Source of the DNA: a bacterium
GTDB taxonomy: Bacteria > Patescibacteria > ABY1 > JAGPKW01
Assembly (NCBI GenBank): GCA_021780535.1
Contig: JAJXYN010000007.1
Span: 1 to 50,054, forward strand
Length of the DNA stretch: 50,054 nucleotides
Direction of reading: 5' to 3'
The position numbers and the translations under genes were made by a program. This document shows positions 7,184-15,281 of this stretch, one piece after another. How positions within the stretch are numbered: the stretch's first letter is position 1; every line of letters starts with the position of its first letter. The notes under the pieces are model-generated. The model made no database searches and was not told where the DNA came from. It worked only from the letters and a program-made list of their open reading frames with translations.

Positions 7184-7897
7184 TTATCGTGAACATTTAT
7201 AATTCTTTAAATAATTAAGTCTTGGCCTATCCCCTACGTAATAACCAAGACCTTTAATATTGTGAATAAATTCATCGCCGTTAGTAATTTCTTTAATTTT
7301 TTTTCTAATTTTTTTAATAAATGCCTCCACGATATTAGAAAATGGATTTGCGTTTATATCCCAAACACTTTCCAAAATATCATTTCTAGTAATTATTTTA
7401 TCATTATTTATCATCAAAAATTCAATAAGAGCAAATTCTTTCTTAGTAAAATTAATAAACAAATCTTCATAATATAATCTCTTTGTATTTCTATCAAGCA
7501 AAAAATTTTTAACTTCAATTCGGCTATTAGACATAATAGCAGGCCTTCTAAGAACAGCCTCAATTCTGACCAAAAGCTCATTAAAATTAAAAGGCTTTCT
7601 CAAATAATCATCTGCACCACTTCTAAAAGCTTTAATCAAAGAATCGTCTTCCCTATTACTAGTAATAAAAACAATAGGAGTAGTAACACCATCTTCTCGT
7701 ATCTTTTTACAAATATCAATTCCATTAGAATCACAGAGATTCAAATCCAATAAGATTACATCATATTTATTCACAAGAGCATTAACAAGACCCTTTCTTC
7801 CATTAGTTTCAATATCAACAATATAACCATTTTTAAATAAAAATTTTTTAACTAAAAAAAGTATAGCTTCTTCATCATCAACAAACAATATTTTCAT
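7184..7897 (-). CDS. OmpR/PhoB-family response regulator
   Basis: 237 residues. The receiver domain (1-118) has acidic pair D7-D8, phospho-acceptor D51 (VILLDLNL), a threonine in VFITS near 79 and K101 (YLRKPF). The winged-helix DNA-binding domain (about 125-225) ends in the typical wing IKGLGYYVGD. All residues for phosphotransfer are present. It is the first gene of the signalling cluster. Tandem ATTATATA sequences (7922-7937) provide two overlapping TATAAT -10 elements on the minus strand. The expected kinase is at 5073-6374, unusually separated by another gene. Confidence 0.9.
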   Translation of the reverse strand: MKILFVDDEEAILFLVKKFLFKNGYIVDIETNGRKGLVNALVNKYDVILLDLNLCDSNGIDICKKIREDGVTTPIVFITSNREDDSLIKAFRSGADDYLRKPFNFNELLVRIEAVLRRPAIMSNSRIEVKNFLLDRNTKRLYYEDLFINFTKKEFALIEFLMINNDKIITRNDILESVWDINANPFSNIVEAFIKKIRKKIKEITNGDEFIHNIKGLGYYVGDRPRLNYLKNYKCSR

Positions 7898-8061
7898 AGA
7901 ACTAGAGTTAAGACAAACATTATTATATAATATTATATAATATTTTAATAAAAAAATAACCCGTATAAAATATATAGCATAAGTAATTAAAAAATGAGTT
8001 AAAATATGAAATATTAATAATTTTTACTAAAAACAAAATAAAACCATAAACAAGGCAGATA

Positions 8062-8090
8062 TTGATTTATTAAAAAAATTAGTTTATACT
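8062..8090 (+). promoter_or_regulatory. tRNA-Ile promoter
   Basis: TTGATT (8062-8067), 17-nt spacer, TATACT (8085-8090), 18 nt before the mature tRNA 5' end. The rest of 7938-8061 shows no gene or clear structure. Confidence 0.65.
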
Positions 8091-8107
8091 TGTTTTATAT
8101 TAAATTC

Positions 8108-8184
8108 GGACATATAGCTCAGTTGGTTAGAGCGCAGCACTGATAATGCTGAGGTCCCAAGTTCAACTCTTGGTATGTCCACCA
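8108..8184 (+). tRNA. tRNA-Ile (GAT anticodon), CCA encoded
   Basis: Full cloverleaf: acceptor GGACATA/TATGTCC, D-arm with AGTTGGTTA, anticodon stem CAGCA/TGCTG around loop CTGATAA (anticodon GAT), T-loop GTTCAACTC, discriminator A and encoded CCA (8182-8184). Confidence 0.95.
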
Positions 8185-8186
8185 TC

Positions 8187-8224
8187 GTCCGCCGTAGCTT
8201 TTAGCGAAGGTGGACTTTTATTTT
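8187..8224 (+). terminator. terminator after tRNA-Ile
   Basis: GTCCGCC (8187-8193) pairs with GGTGGAC (8209-8215) with an inner GCT/AGC stem, followed by TTTTATTTT. A related GTC-CGC/GCG-GAC hairpin occurs in the rpsB leader (35697-35714). Confidence 0.75.
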
Positions 8225-8267
8225 AAGTATTGCTTAGCTAGTTTTAGCTTATTTTTTTATACTACAA

Positions 8268-8296
8268 TTGACTTTTATAATAAAATAATGTATAAT
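8268..8296 (+). promoter_or_regulatory. promoter of the 112-aa gene
   Basis: TTGACT (8268-8273), 17-nt spacer, TATAAT (8291-8296): near-consensus sigma70 promoter. Confidence 0.75.
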
Positions 8297-8325
8297 TTAT
8301 ACATCAAATTTTAGGAGGTACTCTT

Positions 8326-8664
8326 ATGAGCTACAAGATTGTAAGAAAAAAAGAAACTCCTAATATTTGGGAGTTCTTTGAAGATGGAAAGTTGCTTATT
8401 ACCATTGATGAAGAAAAAGAAACATCAACCGGTAAGGGTTTACTAACTATTCATAAGACATTTAATAGAAGACCTGAAGAGATTGATGTTGCTTTTGAAA
8501 TTGTTGCCAAAAAAGAAGTAAGGCGAAAAACAATAGAAGAAAGACAATTTCTTAGAAGTCAGTTTAAGGCAAAGGATATGCATTTTGTTGATAGTTTTAA
8601 AATTATTGATGCAATGCATATGTATTTTTGCATGAGAAAGCCAAATTGGTTTCCTAGGGAGTAA
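8326..8664 (+). CDS. hypothetical protein, 112 residues
   Basis: AGGAGG (8313-8318) lies 7 nt before the ATG and a near-consensus promoter is upstream, so expression is well supported. The protein is soluble and strongly charged, with no cysteine motif and no membrane helix. The N-terminal half looks beta-rich (IWEFFEDGKLLITIDEE), followed by a Lys/Arg/Glu helix (RRKTIEERQFLRSQF) and an aromatic C-terminus (MYFCMRKPNWFPRE). No family recognised. Bicistronic partners are absent: a bidirectional terminator overlaps its stop codon. Confidence 0.7.
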   Translation: MSYKIVRKKETPNIWEFFEDGKLLITIDEEKETSTGKGLLTIHKTFNRRPEEIDVAFEIVAKKEVRRKTIEERQFLRSQFKAKDMHFVDSFKIIDAMHMYFCMRKPNWFPRE

Positions 8665-8690
8665 AACAATTGTTTTACTCCTATTTTATT
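8658..8690. terminator. bidirectional terminator
   Basis: GGAGTAAAAC (8658-8667), loop AATT, GTTTTACTCC (8672-8681), then TATTTTATTTT. It includes the stop codon of the 112-aa gene and serves the converging minus gene as well. Confidence 0.85.
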
Positions 8691-9371
8691 TTATGCAGAA
8701 AGTAAACCAACAGCCTTTTCATAAGAATTTATAATATCTACATATTGTCTTAAAACCTGTATTTTATAAGTTTTATCGATATCGCTATCTTTAGTTTCTT
8801 GATAATCTTTTTCTAGTTTTATAATAGAAGCTTCAAAAATAGATTTTTTCTCAGTTCTAAATCTTCCATCATCTAAATTCTTAAAAAATTCAACTCCATA
8901 AACATAAGAACTTAAAGATTTGAATCCAAAATCCATAATAATATTTATCTTTTGGTCTAAATCATCTATAGTATCCTCAATATTTGCAACAATATCAAGA
9001 TTATCAGATTTCTCAATTCTTTTTTGGAGTTTAGAAATTGTTTGATTAAATTTATCTACATAAGCATCTTTTAATAAAGAAGAACCCAATTCTATTATTC
9101 TAGAGGTAACTTCTTCGTTTATAACTTTTCTAAAATGTTCTGGGTTATGAATACCGGCAATTTCTTTTTGTCTATCAGATATTAAAGTAGTTAACTCAGC
9201 TATGTCTTTATTTTTATCAGTAGTTACTGATAAATCTTTGCTTTCTTCTAAAAAACTACCTATAGTAGAAAAATATGAATTTATTTCAATTTTAAGTTCT
9301 CTTGTGTCTCTATCCTCTTCATCTTGTTTTTCATATTTTGGATTATAAACATTTGAATTATCTAAAGACAT
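8691..9371 (-). CDS. hypothetical coiled-coil protein, 226 residues
   Basis: Soluble, highly charged, almost entirely helical protein with no signal peptide. Long heptad-like segments occur around 45-75 and 105-150 (FNQTISKLQKRIEKSDNLD, then DTIDDLDQKINIIMDF). The N-terminal 25 residues are acidic and probably disordered (KQDEEDRDTRELK). No family recognised. Base composition resembles the core genes and no SD precedes the ATG. A structural or scaffolding role is possible, not shown. Confidence 0.6.
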   Translation of the reverse strand: MSLDNSNVYNPKYEKQDEEDRDTRELKIEINSYFSTIGSFLEESKDLSVTTDKNKDIAELTTLISDRQKEIAGIHNPEHFRKVINEEVTSRIIELGSSLLKDAYVDKFNQTISKLQKRIEKSDNLDIVANIEDTIDDLDQKINIIMDFGFKSLSSYVYGVEFFKNLDDGRFRTEKKSIFEASIIKLEKDYQETKDSDIDKTYKIQVLRQYVDIINSYEKAVGLLSA

Positions 9372-9505
9372 AATAGTTTTATTTATTATTTAACTTTAAT
9401 ATTATATTCATTATTATATTATAGTTCAATGCAACAGTTAGTATATATATTAAAATACATAACCAACCTACGGTCATAAAATCACAAAGTTAGTTCAATA
9501 AATAT

Positions 9506-9557
9506 TTGCAAAAATACACATAAAGTGTTATGGTAAAAATATTCTTTAAAAGAATAT
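9506..9557 (+). promoter_or_regulatory. promoter and 5'-terminal stem-loop of the zinc-ribbon pair
   Basis: TTGCAA (9506-9511), 17-nt spacer containing AAAGTG, TATGGT (9529-9534). The predicted start near 9540 coincides with a hairpin ATATTCT/AGAATAT (9539-9557, loop TTAAA). Confidence 0.55.
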
Positions 9558-9584
9558 ACACCACAAAATATATTGGAGGAAACA

Positions 9585-10049
9585 ATGAAATATTCCACAT
9601 TAACATTAGTAAATGCAATAAATATAATAATATCAAAACATTTAAAAAGAAGAAACAGAAAAAAAGTATTTACTGTAAAATGTAAACAATGCAATAAATC
9701 GGAAACAGAATTTATCTCAGGGTTACCAGGAGAATATAAAAATGTTGATACAGATTATACGCACAACGGTAAAGGACTCGCGGTTTGTCCATCTTGCATT
9801 GGAACATCAAGAATATTAATCTCTGGGGATATTTTAATTCCATGGGAAAAAATGTCTGAGCAAGTATTGTTAATAAGAGCTAGCAATTTTAGAATACAAT
9901 TCATTAATACAAATCATTTAGAAAACAACCGCCTTGTTAATGAAAACAATGAAAAATTAAAAATATTAATGAGAAAAGCCATGGAACTTGTTAATTACAA
10001 AGTACCAGAAAATTGCCTAGCTAGAATCATTTTAGATAAAGACAAGTAA
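9585..10049 (+). CDS. hypothetical zinc-ribbon-like protein, 154 residues
   Basis: The start is the ATG at 9585, 5 nt after GGAGG (9575-9579); the in-frame TTG at 9573 lies in the SD and is rejected. The N-terminal helix carries a basic cluster (KHLKRRNRKK), followed by CKQC and, about 40 residues later, CPSC: two CxxC knuckles typical of a zinc ribbon. The C-terminal part is helical and hydrophilic. Nucleic-acid binding is plausible from the basic patch plus zinc ribbon (inference). The next gene, 15 nt downstream, is another tiny CxxC protein, and both share one promoter and terminator. Confidence 0.65.
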   Translation: MKYSTLTLVNAINIIISKHLKRRNRKKVFTVKCKQCNKSETEFISGLPGEYKNVDTDYTHNGKGLAVCPSCIGTSRILISGDILIPWEKMSEQVLLIRASNFRIQFINTNHLENNRLVNENNEKLKILMRKAMELVNYKVPENCLARIILDKDK

Positions 10050-10064
10050 CACAGGAGGAATCAC

Positions 10065-10214
10065 ATGGAAGAAAGTGAGAAAAAATTCATTTGCCCACTA
10101 TGTGGCGATGAAACAATAGACATTGATGTAGCAGTAATATCCGCAAACGGAGACGAAATTCCATCTCATTATTGTGGTGCGTGCGACAAACACATAATAG
10201 ATCCTCCACAATGA
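10065..10214 (+). CDS. 49-residue zinc-ribbon protein
   Basis: Small gene beginning MEESEKKFICPLCGDE and containing a second knuckle YCGACDKH, giving a C-x2-C...C-x2-C zinc ribbon over about 30 residues. A very good AGGAGG (10053-10058) lies 6 nt upstream, and a strong terminator follows the TGA within 10 nt. It is the second gene of a two-gene unit with the 9585-10049 protein, which has the same kind of motif. Function unknown; the pairing suggests they act together on nucleic acid or in a protein complex (inference). Confidence 0.75.
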   Translation: MEESEKKFICPLCGDETIDIDVAVISANGDEIPSHYCGACDKHIIDPPQ

Positions 10215-10221
10215 AACAAAT

Positions 10222-10260
10222 GCGTCATAAACGACTATTGTCGAAAAATGACGCTTTTTT
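10222..10260 (+). terminator. intrinsic terminator of the zinc-ribbon pair
   Basis: GCGTCAT/ATGACGC (10222-10228 with 10248-10254) with a nested CGAC/GTCG stem, followed by TTTTTT. Confidence 0.9.
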
Positions 10261-10314
10261 ATTTTTATAAATTTATATATAATACTCACAAATAATATTT
10301 TTAAATTTAGACAA

Positions 10315-10947
10315 ATGAGAAAAGAAGATTTTTCAGAATTAATTAAAAAAGATTATGAAGAAAAAAATTTAAACAATTTCAATGTAAGACCAGAAATAAA
10401 AAATAATACAATAGAAGAATTAAAAAAAATATCAAAAAAAGATAGATCTAATTTTGACTTAATGTTATTAAATATCACTGGAGATTTAAATTTTGGGATA
10501 ATAATCAGAACAAGTCACCTACTTGGGGCAAACAAAGTCATAGTATTCGGAAGAAGAAGATTAGACAAGAGAGCAACAGTTGGGGCAGAAAATTATCAAA
10601 AAGTAGAAAGATATGAGGGATTAAATCCAGACCTAACAATAAATAAAGAAGAATTTTTCAAAGTATTAGATAAAAACAAATTATATTTTCCTATATTTGT
10701 TGAAATTGGAGGAAAAAATTTGAAAGAAATAAAATGGAAAAATGAAATACCAAAAAATGTAACTCCAATATTCATATTTGGGAATGAGAATAGAGGAATA
10801 AGCGAGGAAATAATGGATGAAGCAAAAAAAAGAAATCTTGGCATAATAGTTTCAATACCACAAAAAGGAGTATTAAAATCTCTAAATGTATCAACAGCAG
10901 CAAGTATAATACTTTGGGATTATGTGAAAGAGATGGGCCTAATATAA
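10315..10947 (+). CDS. SpoU/TrmH-family RNA 2'-O-methyltransferase
   Basis: 210 residues. The SPOUT fold is supported by its three motifs: motif 1 around N-x-G-x-I-I-R-T (LNFGIIIRTSHLLGA), motif 2 FIFGNENRGIS near 158-168 and motif 3 LNVSTAASIILW near 188-199 (deep-trefoil-knot SAM-binding residues). These enzymes methylate ribose 2'-OH in tRNA or rRNA; the exact nucleotide cannot be told. There is an N-terminal extension of about 50 basic/acidic residues. Possibly monocistronic with a TATAAT-like element just upstream and a terminator right after the stop. Confidence 0.88.
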   Translation: MRKEDFSELIKKDYEEKNLNNFNVRPEIKNNTIEELKKISKKDRSNFDLMLLNITGDLNFGIIIRTSHLLGANKVIVFGRRRLDKRATVGAENYQKVERYEGLNPDLTINKEEFFKVLDKNKLYFPIFVEIGGKNLKEIKWKNEIPKNVTPIFIFGNENRGISEEIMDEAKKRNLGIIVSIPQKGVLKSLNVSTAASIILWDYVKEMGLI

Positions 10948-10956
10948 AAAATAAAA

Positions 10957-10990
10957 CTGAGATTAATTTCTCAGCTTTGTTTTTTGTAAG
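10957..10990 (+). terminator. terminator after the SpoU gene
   Basis: CTGAGA (10957-10962), loop TTAATT, TCTCAG (10969-10974), then TTTGTTTTTT. It overlaps the stop codon region of the converging 113-aa gene. Confidence 0.8.
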
Positions 10991-11312
10991 CATTTATTTT
11001 ACTTTCTTGACCTAAAGTTTCAACAACAGAACCAGACATTGAGAGATTTGTAAGATAATTCATAGTTCCTGGATCCATACCAACACTATCAGTGCTGGTT
11101 GGTTTCGTTATCACCGTAGCTTCCTCTTGTTGTTTTCTAACAGCATCATCAAAAATTTCACCAAAAAGTTTACCAGTTATAGGTGGCTGTTTTAGTTTCC
11201 CAAAAACCTTATCTTTAGGATTTTTATCAAAACTACCACCAAAAGACTTTTCCGTACTTTTGATAGGAGTAATTCTTGATCTATTATTATCTAAATTCAT
11301 AAACATTCTCAT
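10971..11312 (-). CDS. hypothetical low-complexity protein, about 113 residues
   Basis: Hydrophilic protein rich in Lys, Ser, Thr, Gly and Pro with no hydrophobic core, probably disordered over much of its length (KSFGGSFDKNPKDKVFGKLK). A short helical segment is likely around GEIFDDAVRKQQEEA. No SD; three in-frame ATGs lie within the first 16 nt, so the exact start is uncertain. It converges with the SpoU gene. I do not recognise it and cannot exclude a weakly expressed or non-coding frame, but codon use looks coding. Confidence 0.5.
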   Translation of the reverse strand: MRMFMNLDNNRSRITPIKSTEKSFGGSFDKNPKDKVFGKLKQPPITGKLFGEIFDDAVRKQQEEATVITKPTSTDSVGMDPGTMNYLTNLSMSGSVVETLGQESKINAYKKQS

Positions 11313-11417
11313 TTAAATATTAATTTATTATAAGATATCACAAAAAAATCAAAAAATCTAACAAATATTAATTATCTAAAATAATTTTTTATCTTTTAAT
11401 AAATCACAAATCAATAA

Positions 11418-12512
11418 TTAAATAATTTCTCTACATCTTTCCATCAATCTCATATAAAATCTCAAATTATGAAGAGTCATAAGTCTCATGCCAAGAATTT
11501 CATTAATATTAAGCAAGTGGTGTAAATAAGCTTTAGTATGATTTTTGCAAGTATAACAATCACAAGTCTCATCAACAAGAGAAAAATCATTTTTATATTT
11601 ACTATTTTTAATCTTCAAAATATCATATTTATAATCCTCAAAAGAATTTAATTGAAGATTAGTAAATAACTGGCCATGTCTAGCATTACGAGTAGGGATT
11701 ACACAATCAAAAATATCAATACCACGCTTAACACCTTCAATAATTTCTTCTGGATAGCCGAGTCCCATAAGATATCTAGGCTTATCAGCTGGCATCAAAG
11801 GAGCAATCCAACTTAAAACATTATATTTGTCTTCCCTGCTCTCACCAACAGAAACACCGCCAATAGCAAAACCATCAAAATCCATCTGAGTAGTTTTTAG
11901 AAGTGAATATCTTCTAAGATCTTCAAATTTACCACCTTGAATAATACCAAAAATCTGTTGGCCGGAGTTATTACCAATCTTGCCATTTCTAGCTTCTTTC
12001 AAGCCTCGTTCCTCCCATCTCAAAGTCATATCAACAGATTTCTTAAAATATTTATAATCTCTGTTTGCATCAACACATTCATCAAGTGTCATCATAATAT
12101 CAGAACCAAGAATTTTTTGAATTTGAATAGATTTTTCAGGAGTAAGAGTAATTTTATTACCACTCAAATGATCACGAAAAGTAGCACCTTCTTCAGTTAT
12201 TTTTCTAATTTTACCAAGAGAAAAAACCTGGAAACCACCACTATCAGTCAAAATAGGACCATTCCAATTCATAAATTTATGAAGCCCACCAGCATTATTA
12301 ATAATTTCCATACCAGGTCTAATTATAAGATGATAAGTATTTCCAAGAATAATTTCCATATTAATATCATGGAGATCAGAGATGGAAAGCGTTTTAACAG
12401 CAGCAAGAGTAGCATCAGGGATAAAACAAGGAGTATTCACAACACCATGAGCAGTAATTAATTTACCAAGACGAGCATTACCATTCTTTTTAACAAGTTC
12501 AAAATTTTTCAT
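11418..12512 (-). CDS. tgt: queuine/7-deazaguanine tRNA-ribosyltransferase
   Basis: 364 residues, the normal length for bacterial Tgt. It exchanges guanine 34 for preQ1 in tRNAs with GUN anticodons. Visible: the catalytic base motif TDSGGFQVFS (near 90-99), GFAIGGVSVGE (substrate pocket), the nucleophile aspartate in DCVIPTRNARHG and the C-terminal zinc site C-x-C-x2-C plus His (CDCYTCKNH). No other queuosine genes are in the window, so precursor supply may be by salvage (inference). It is 18 nt downstream of the surface-protein gene. No SD. Confidence 0.95.
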   Translation of the reverse strand: MKNFELVKKNGNARLGKLITAHGVVNTPCFIPDATLAAVKTLSISDLHDINMEIILGNTYHLIIRPGMEIINNAGGLHKFMNWNGPILTDSGGFQVFSLGKIRKITEEGATFRDHLSGNKITLTPEKSIQIQKILGSDIMMTLDECVDANRDYKYFKKSVDMTLRWEERGLKEARNGKIGNNSGQQIFGIIQGGKFEDLRRYSLLKTTQMDFDGFAIGGVSVGESREDKYNVLSWIAPLMPADKPRYLMGLGYPEEIIEGVKRGIDIFDCVIPTRNARHGQLFTNLQLNSFEDYKYDILKIKNSKYKNDFSLVDETCDCYTCKNHTKAYLHHLLNINEILGMRLMTLHNLRFYMRLMERCREII

Positions 12513-12530
12513 TTTTAATTATAACATCAA

Positions 12531-14450
12531 TTATTTAACAACTTTATTAATACTCATAATAGGATTCAAATCAACAGAAAAATCTTTATTTAATGTAGTA
12601 TCTCTATATATAACATTAGTGTTTAAAGTCAATCCAATAGTTTTCCCGATAAATTTACTATTAGGAGTAACATTTACATAAAATTTACCAACAACATCCT
12701 TTTCAAACGCGGCAATATCTCCTATAACCCAACTAATTTTTTTAGAAATCGGATCGTAATCAAGTTTAGTAGATTTTGAAAGAATAGAGTCAGAAGAATA
12801 ACTAACACCATCAGGCAAAGTAAAATAAACAGCAACGCCGGAAAGATTATTATAATTATTATACAAATTAAAATCCAATTCTAAAGGAGAAGATACAACC
12901 CCACTCTTCAAATTAACTTTAGCAGATGATGTTTTTATAGACAAATCACTATCCAAAATTAATTTAAATATTTTATTATCAACCAAAGTCATTTCATCAT
13001 TGGAACCATTTTTGCCAAACAAAGTTATCTTAACATTAGAATAATATCCACCATCTTTAAATTTTGTTAATAAATCTTTCTTAAAAGATAATGTCATATC
13101 CAACTCTTTTTCAACATCAGAAACATCTTTAAACCCAGCATTATTATCTTTATTCCATTCTACTATCAAATCAGATGATCCATTATTAACAGTATTGGTA
13201 AATTTTGGGGCAGAGCTAAAATTTATTTTCGGGTTAATAATATCATCTCCCAAAAATTCAACAACCAGTCTCAAATCTTTAAAAGATAAGTCTTTATTCG
13301 TTTTACTATACTTAAATGATATTTTATAAGGGTTATTAACATTAGCAGAAGCAATTCTATTAACGCCATCATCAACAATATCTGAAGACGTATTAATAGA
13401 AAAATTCAACCCAGAAATTGATGTCCTTATAGTATCATCTTTAGAAAACATCGAATCTACATTATCTAAGTTGCTCATATCAACAACAATACCTGCAGAT
13501 ATATTCAAGTTAACTTCACTAATATTATCAGAACTTACAACCCCAGTTAAAGTAATAACTTTTTCATAATAATCATCAACAGAGGGGTCGGTTTTGTTTT
13601 CTTGTTTTTTATTTAGATCAAAAATCCAATAAACCTGTTCCCCTTTATATACTTTTGTCGGATCTTCACTGTATTTATTAATTTGAAAATAATCAGGATA
13701 TTTAAAAGTTAATTTAACATTTTTTAAAGCTTTAGGGCTATTATTTTTAATTTTAATTTTATAAGATATTTCTTTATCTTTATAAAAAATATCACTTCTT
13801 TCAATAACAATATCAAAAACAGGCTTAGTAATAGTAACTTTATAAGAATTATTACTAGAAAAAGAAGAAGAAATAGATTCAAAATTATAATTCATAGTTG
13901 CAGATAAAATACTATCAACACCAACAGACCCAAATAAAGAACCTCTCAAAGTAACTTTCTTTTCTTCTCCAGGATTCAAAATATCAAATTTCCATTTAGC
14001 ATATTCATCATTTACAAGATATGGTTCTGTATCTGATGAAATATATGAAAATTCAGAAGGGAATCTAGCGGAAAGTTCTATATTTTTCATCTTATAGTTT
14101 TCAGTATTTTTAAAGGACAAAGAATACTCAATTTGACCATCACTACCAACACCAAGAGGGCTATTTATGTTTATAACAATTCTATTTGAATAATCAGCAG
14201 AAACAACATTAGTATCAACGGTTTTATTAAATTTAACAAAGCCAATAAATAAAACAACAATAGACACTAACAAAATAATAATAAGAGATAAAAGCACTTT
14301 TTTAAACAAACTAGATTTTTTTAAATCCAAAGTTTTATCTTTATCAGAATCAAAAATATTCTCGACAACCTTCCTGTGCTCAGTCTTAAGAATATCATTT
14401 AAAGCTTCTTCATTATTTCCATCTTTTTTTTCTTCATTATTTTCAAACAT
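12531..14450 (-). CDS. single-pass surface protein with repeated DUF11/immunoglobulin-like domains
   Basis: 639 residues. A charged cytoplasmic N-terminus of about 48 residues is followed by one transmembrane helix (VLLSLIIILLVSIVVLFIGF). A large extracytoplasmic region of about 560 residues has recurring beta-sandwich units with the DUF11-like pattern of N-N-x-paired residues, LKNVKLTFKYPDYF and YWIFDLNK. At least four such units can be traced. There is no catalytic motif and no sorting signal. It is likely a cell-surface or S-layer-associated adhesin-like protein (inference). Confidence 0.75.
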   Translation of the reverse strand: MFENNEEKKDGNNEEALNDILKTEHRKVVENIFDSDKDKTLDLKKSSLFKKVLLSLIIILLVSIVVLFIGFVKFNKTVDTNVVSADYSNRIVININSPLGVGSDGQIEYSLSFKNTENYKMKNIELSARFPSEFSYISSDTEPYLVNDEYAKWKFDILNPGEEKKVTLRGSLFGSVGVDSILSATMNYNFESISSSFSSNNSYKVTITKPVFDIVIERSDIFYKDKEISYKIKIKNNSPKALKNVKLTFKYPDYFQINKYSEDPTKVYKGEQVYWIFDLNKKQENKTDPSVDDYYEKVITLTGVVSSDNISEVNLNISAGIVVDMSNLDNVDSMFSKDDTIRTSISGLNFSINTSSDIVDDGVNRIASANVNNPYKISFKYSKTNKDLSFKDLRLVVEFLGDDIINPKINFSSAPKFTNTVNNGSSDLIVEWNKDNNAGFKDVSDVEKELDMTLSFKKDLLTKFKDGGYYSNVKITLFGKNGSNDEMTLVDNKIFKLILDSDLSIKTSSAKVNLKSGVVSSPLELDFNLYNNYNNLSGVAVYFTLPDGVSYSSDSILSKSTKLDYDPISKKISWVIGDIAAFEKDVVGKFYVNVTPNSKFIGKTIGLTLNTNVIYRDTTLNKDFSVDLNPIMSINKVVK

Positions 14451-14543
14451 TTGTAGATATTAAAATATTAAAATATATAAATATATAAAAATTCCTTACT
14501 TTTCCATATTTATATATTTATATATTTCCATATTTATATATTT
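14451..14543. repeat. AT-only palindromic intergenic stretch
   Basis: An imperfect inverted repeat of about 20 bp made almost only of A and T (AAATATATAAATATATAAA against its complement) plus direct copies of CCATATTTATATATTT. A similar but distinct imperfect palindrome lies at 45432-45510. May be a transcription-pausing structure or a decayed repeat. Confidence 0.5.
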
Positions 14544-15134
14544 CTAATTAAAAAAATTTTCAATCTCCAAATCTCTCTCTATATTATCATAAATAAATTT
14601 AAAAAAAACATTTTTATTAAGCACTTTCCCATTTATAGGAATAATTCCAATACCATTTATTTTAAAAAAATTAACAAAAAACCCATATAATATCTTTATC
14701 AAGTCCTTATCTCTAATAAAATCAATAGAATTAATAATTAAGTCATCTTTTAATTTCATGTTATTAATAAAATCAAAATATCCTATACATAAATTATAGA
14801 CCCTTTTATCAGAAAAATGAAAATCCATCTGTTTGCCAACAATTTCAGAAATAAAAATATAAGCAATATTTTTTCTCAAATCAGCAAACATATTCTGATA
14901 AACATATTCTACACTAGCATTGCATATTTTATCAAAACTCTTACCAATAACAATATCACAATCAATAATAGAAAATAACTGAACATTAGAATTTAATTTA
15001 GATAAAAATTTATAAGAACTCTTAAGTTTAATAATTCTTTTACCAAAATCAGAAGTAAAAACAGTAATAACCCTATCAAGATCACCAGAATCCTGTTGCT
15101 TTAAAATAAATAAATTAGTCCTAATGTCCAACAT
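14544..15134 (-). CDS. recO: RecO-like DNA repair protein (short form)
   Basis: 196 residues. The N-terminal 75 residues fit the RecO OB-fold: ILKQQDSGDLDRVITVFTSD, then FGKRIIKLKSSYKFLSKL and IGKSFDKICNASV. The C-terminal part is helical and shorter than in E. coli, without the zinc-binding cysteines. RecO loads RecA on SSB-coated DNA in the RecF pathway. It lies directly downstream of palindromic element copy 1 and the ileS gene. Identity rests on the N-terminal pattern; the C-terminal half is divergent. Confidence 0.7.
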   Translation of the reverse strand: MLDIRTNLFILKQQDSGDLDRVITVFTSDFGKRIIKLKSSYKFLSKLNSNVQLFSIIDCDIVIGKSFDKICNASVEYVYQNMFADLRKNIAYIFISEIVGKQMDFHFSDKRVYNLCIGYFDFINNMKLKDDLIINSIDFIRDKDLIKILYGFFVNFFKINGIGIIPINGKVLNKNVFFKFIYDNIERDLEIENFFN

Positions 15135-15167
15135 TCATTAATAAATACAAATAATAAAAACCCTTAG

Positions 15168-15254
15168 ATATAATAGCGATGTTTTTTGAACGTTGTGTAG
15201 CTCTTATGATATCTTAATTGAGCGAAACACAGAGAAGAAAATATCACTATTATA
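15168..15254 (-). repeat. palindromic element copy 1 (type B)
   Basis: Outer arms ATATAATAG.GAT.TTTT (15168-15187 with 15235-15254) pair with three transitions. The core reads on the minus strand GTG-TTTC-GCTC, loop AATTAAGATATCATAA, GAGC-TA-CAC. It sits 27 nt after the ileS stop and 33 nt before recO. Confidence 0.8.
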
Positions 15255-15281
15255 TTTTTATACGAATAATTATAATTTAAA

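Noticed and set aside
14451..14543. Sixth copy of the palindromic element
   Set aside because: Lacks the GCTC/GAGC core; only an A-T palindrome.
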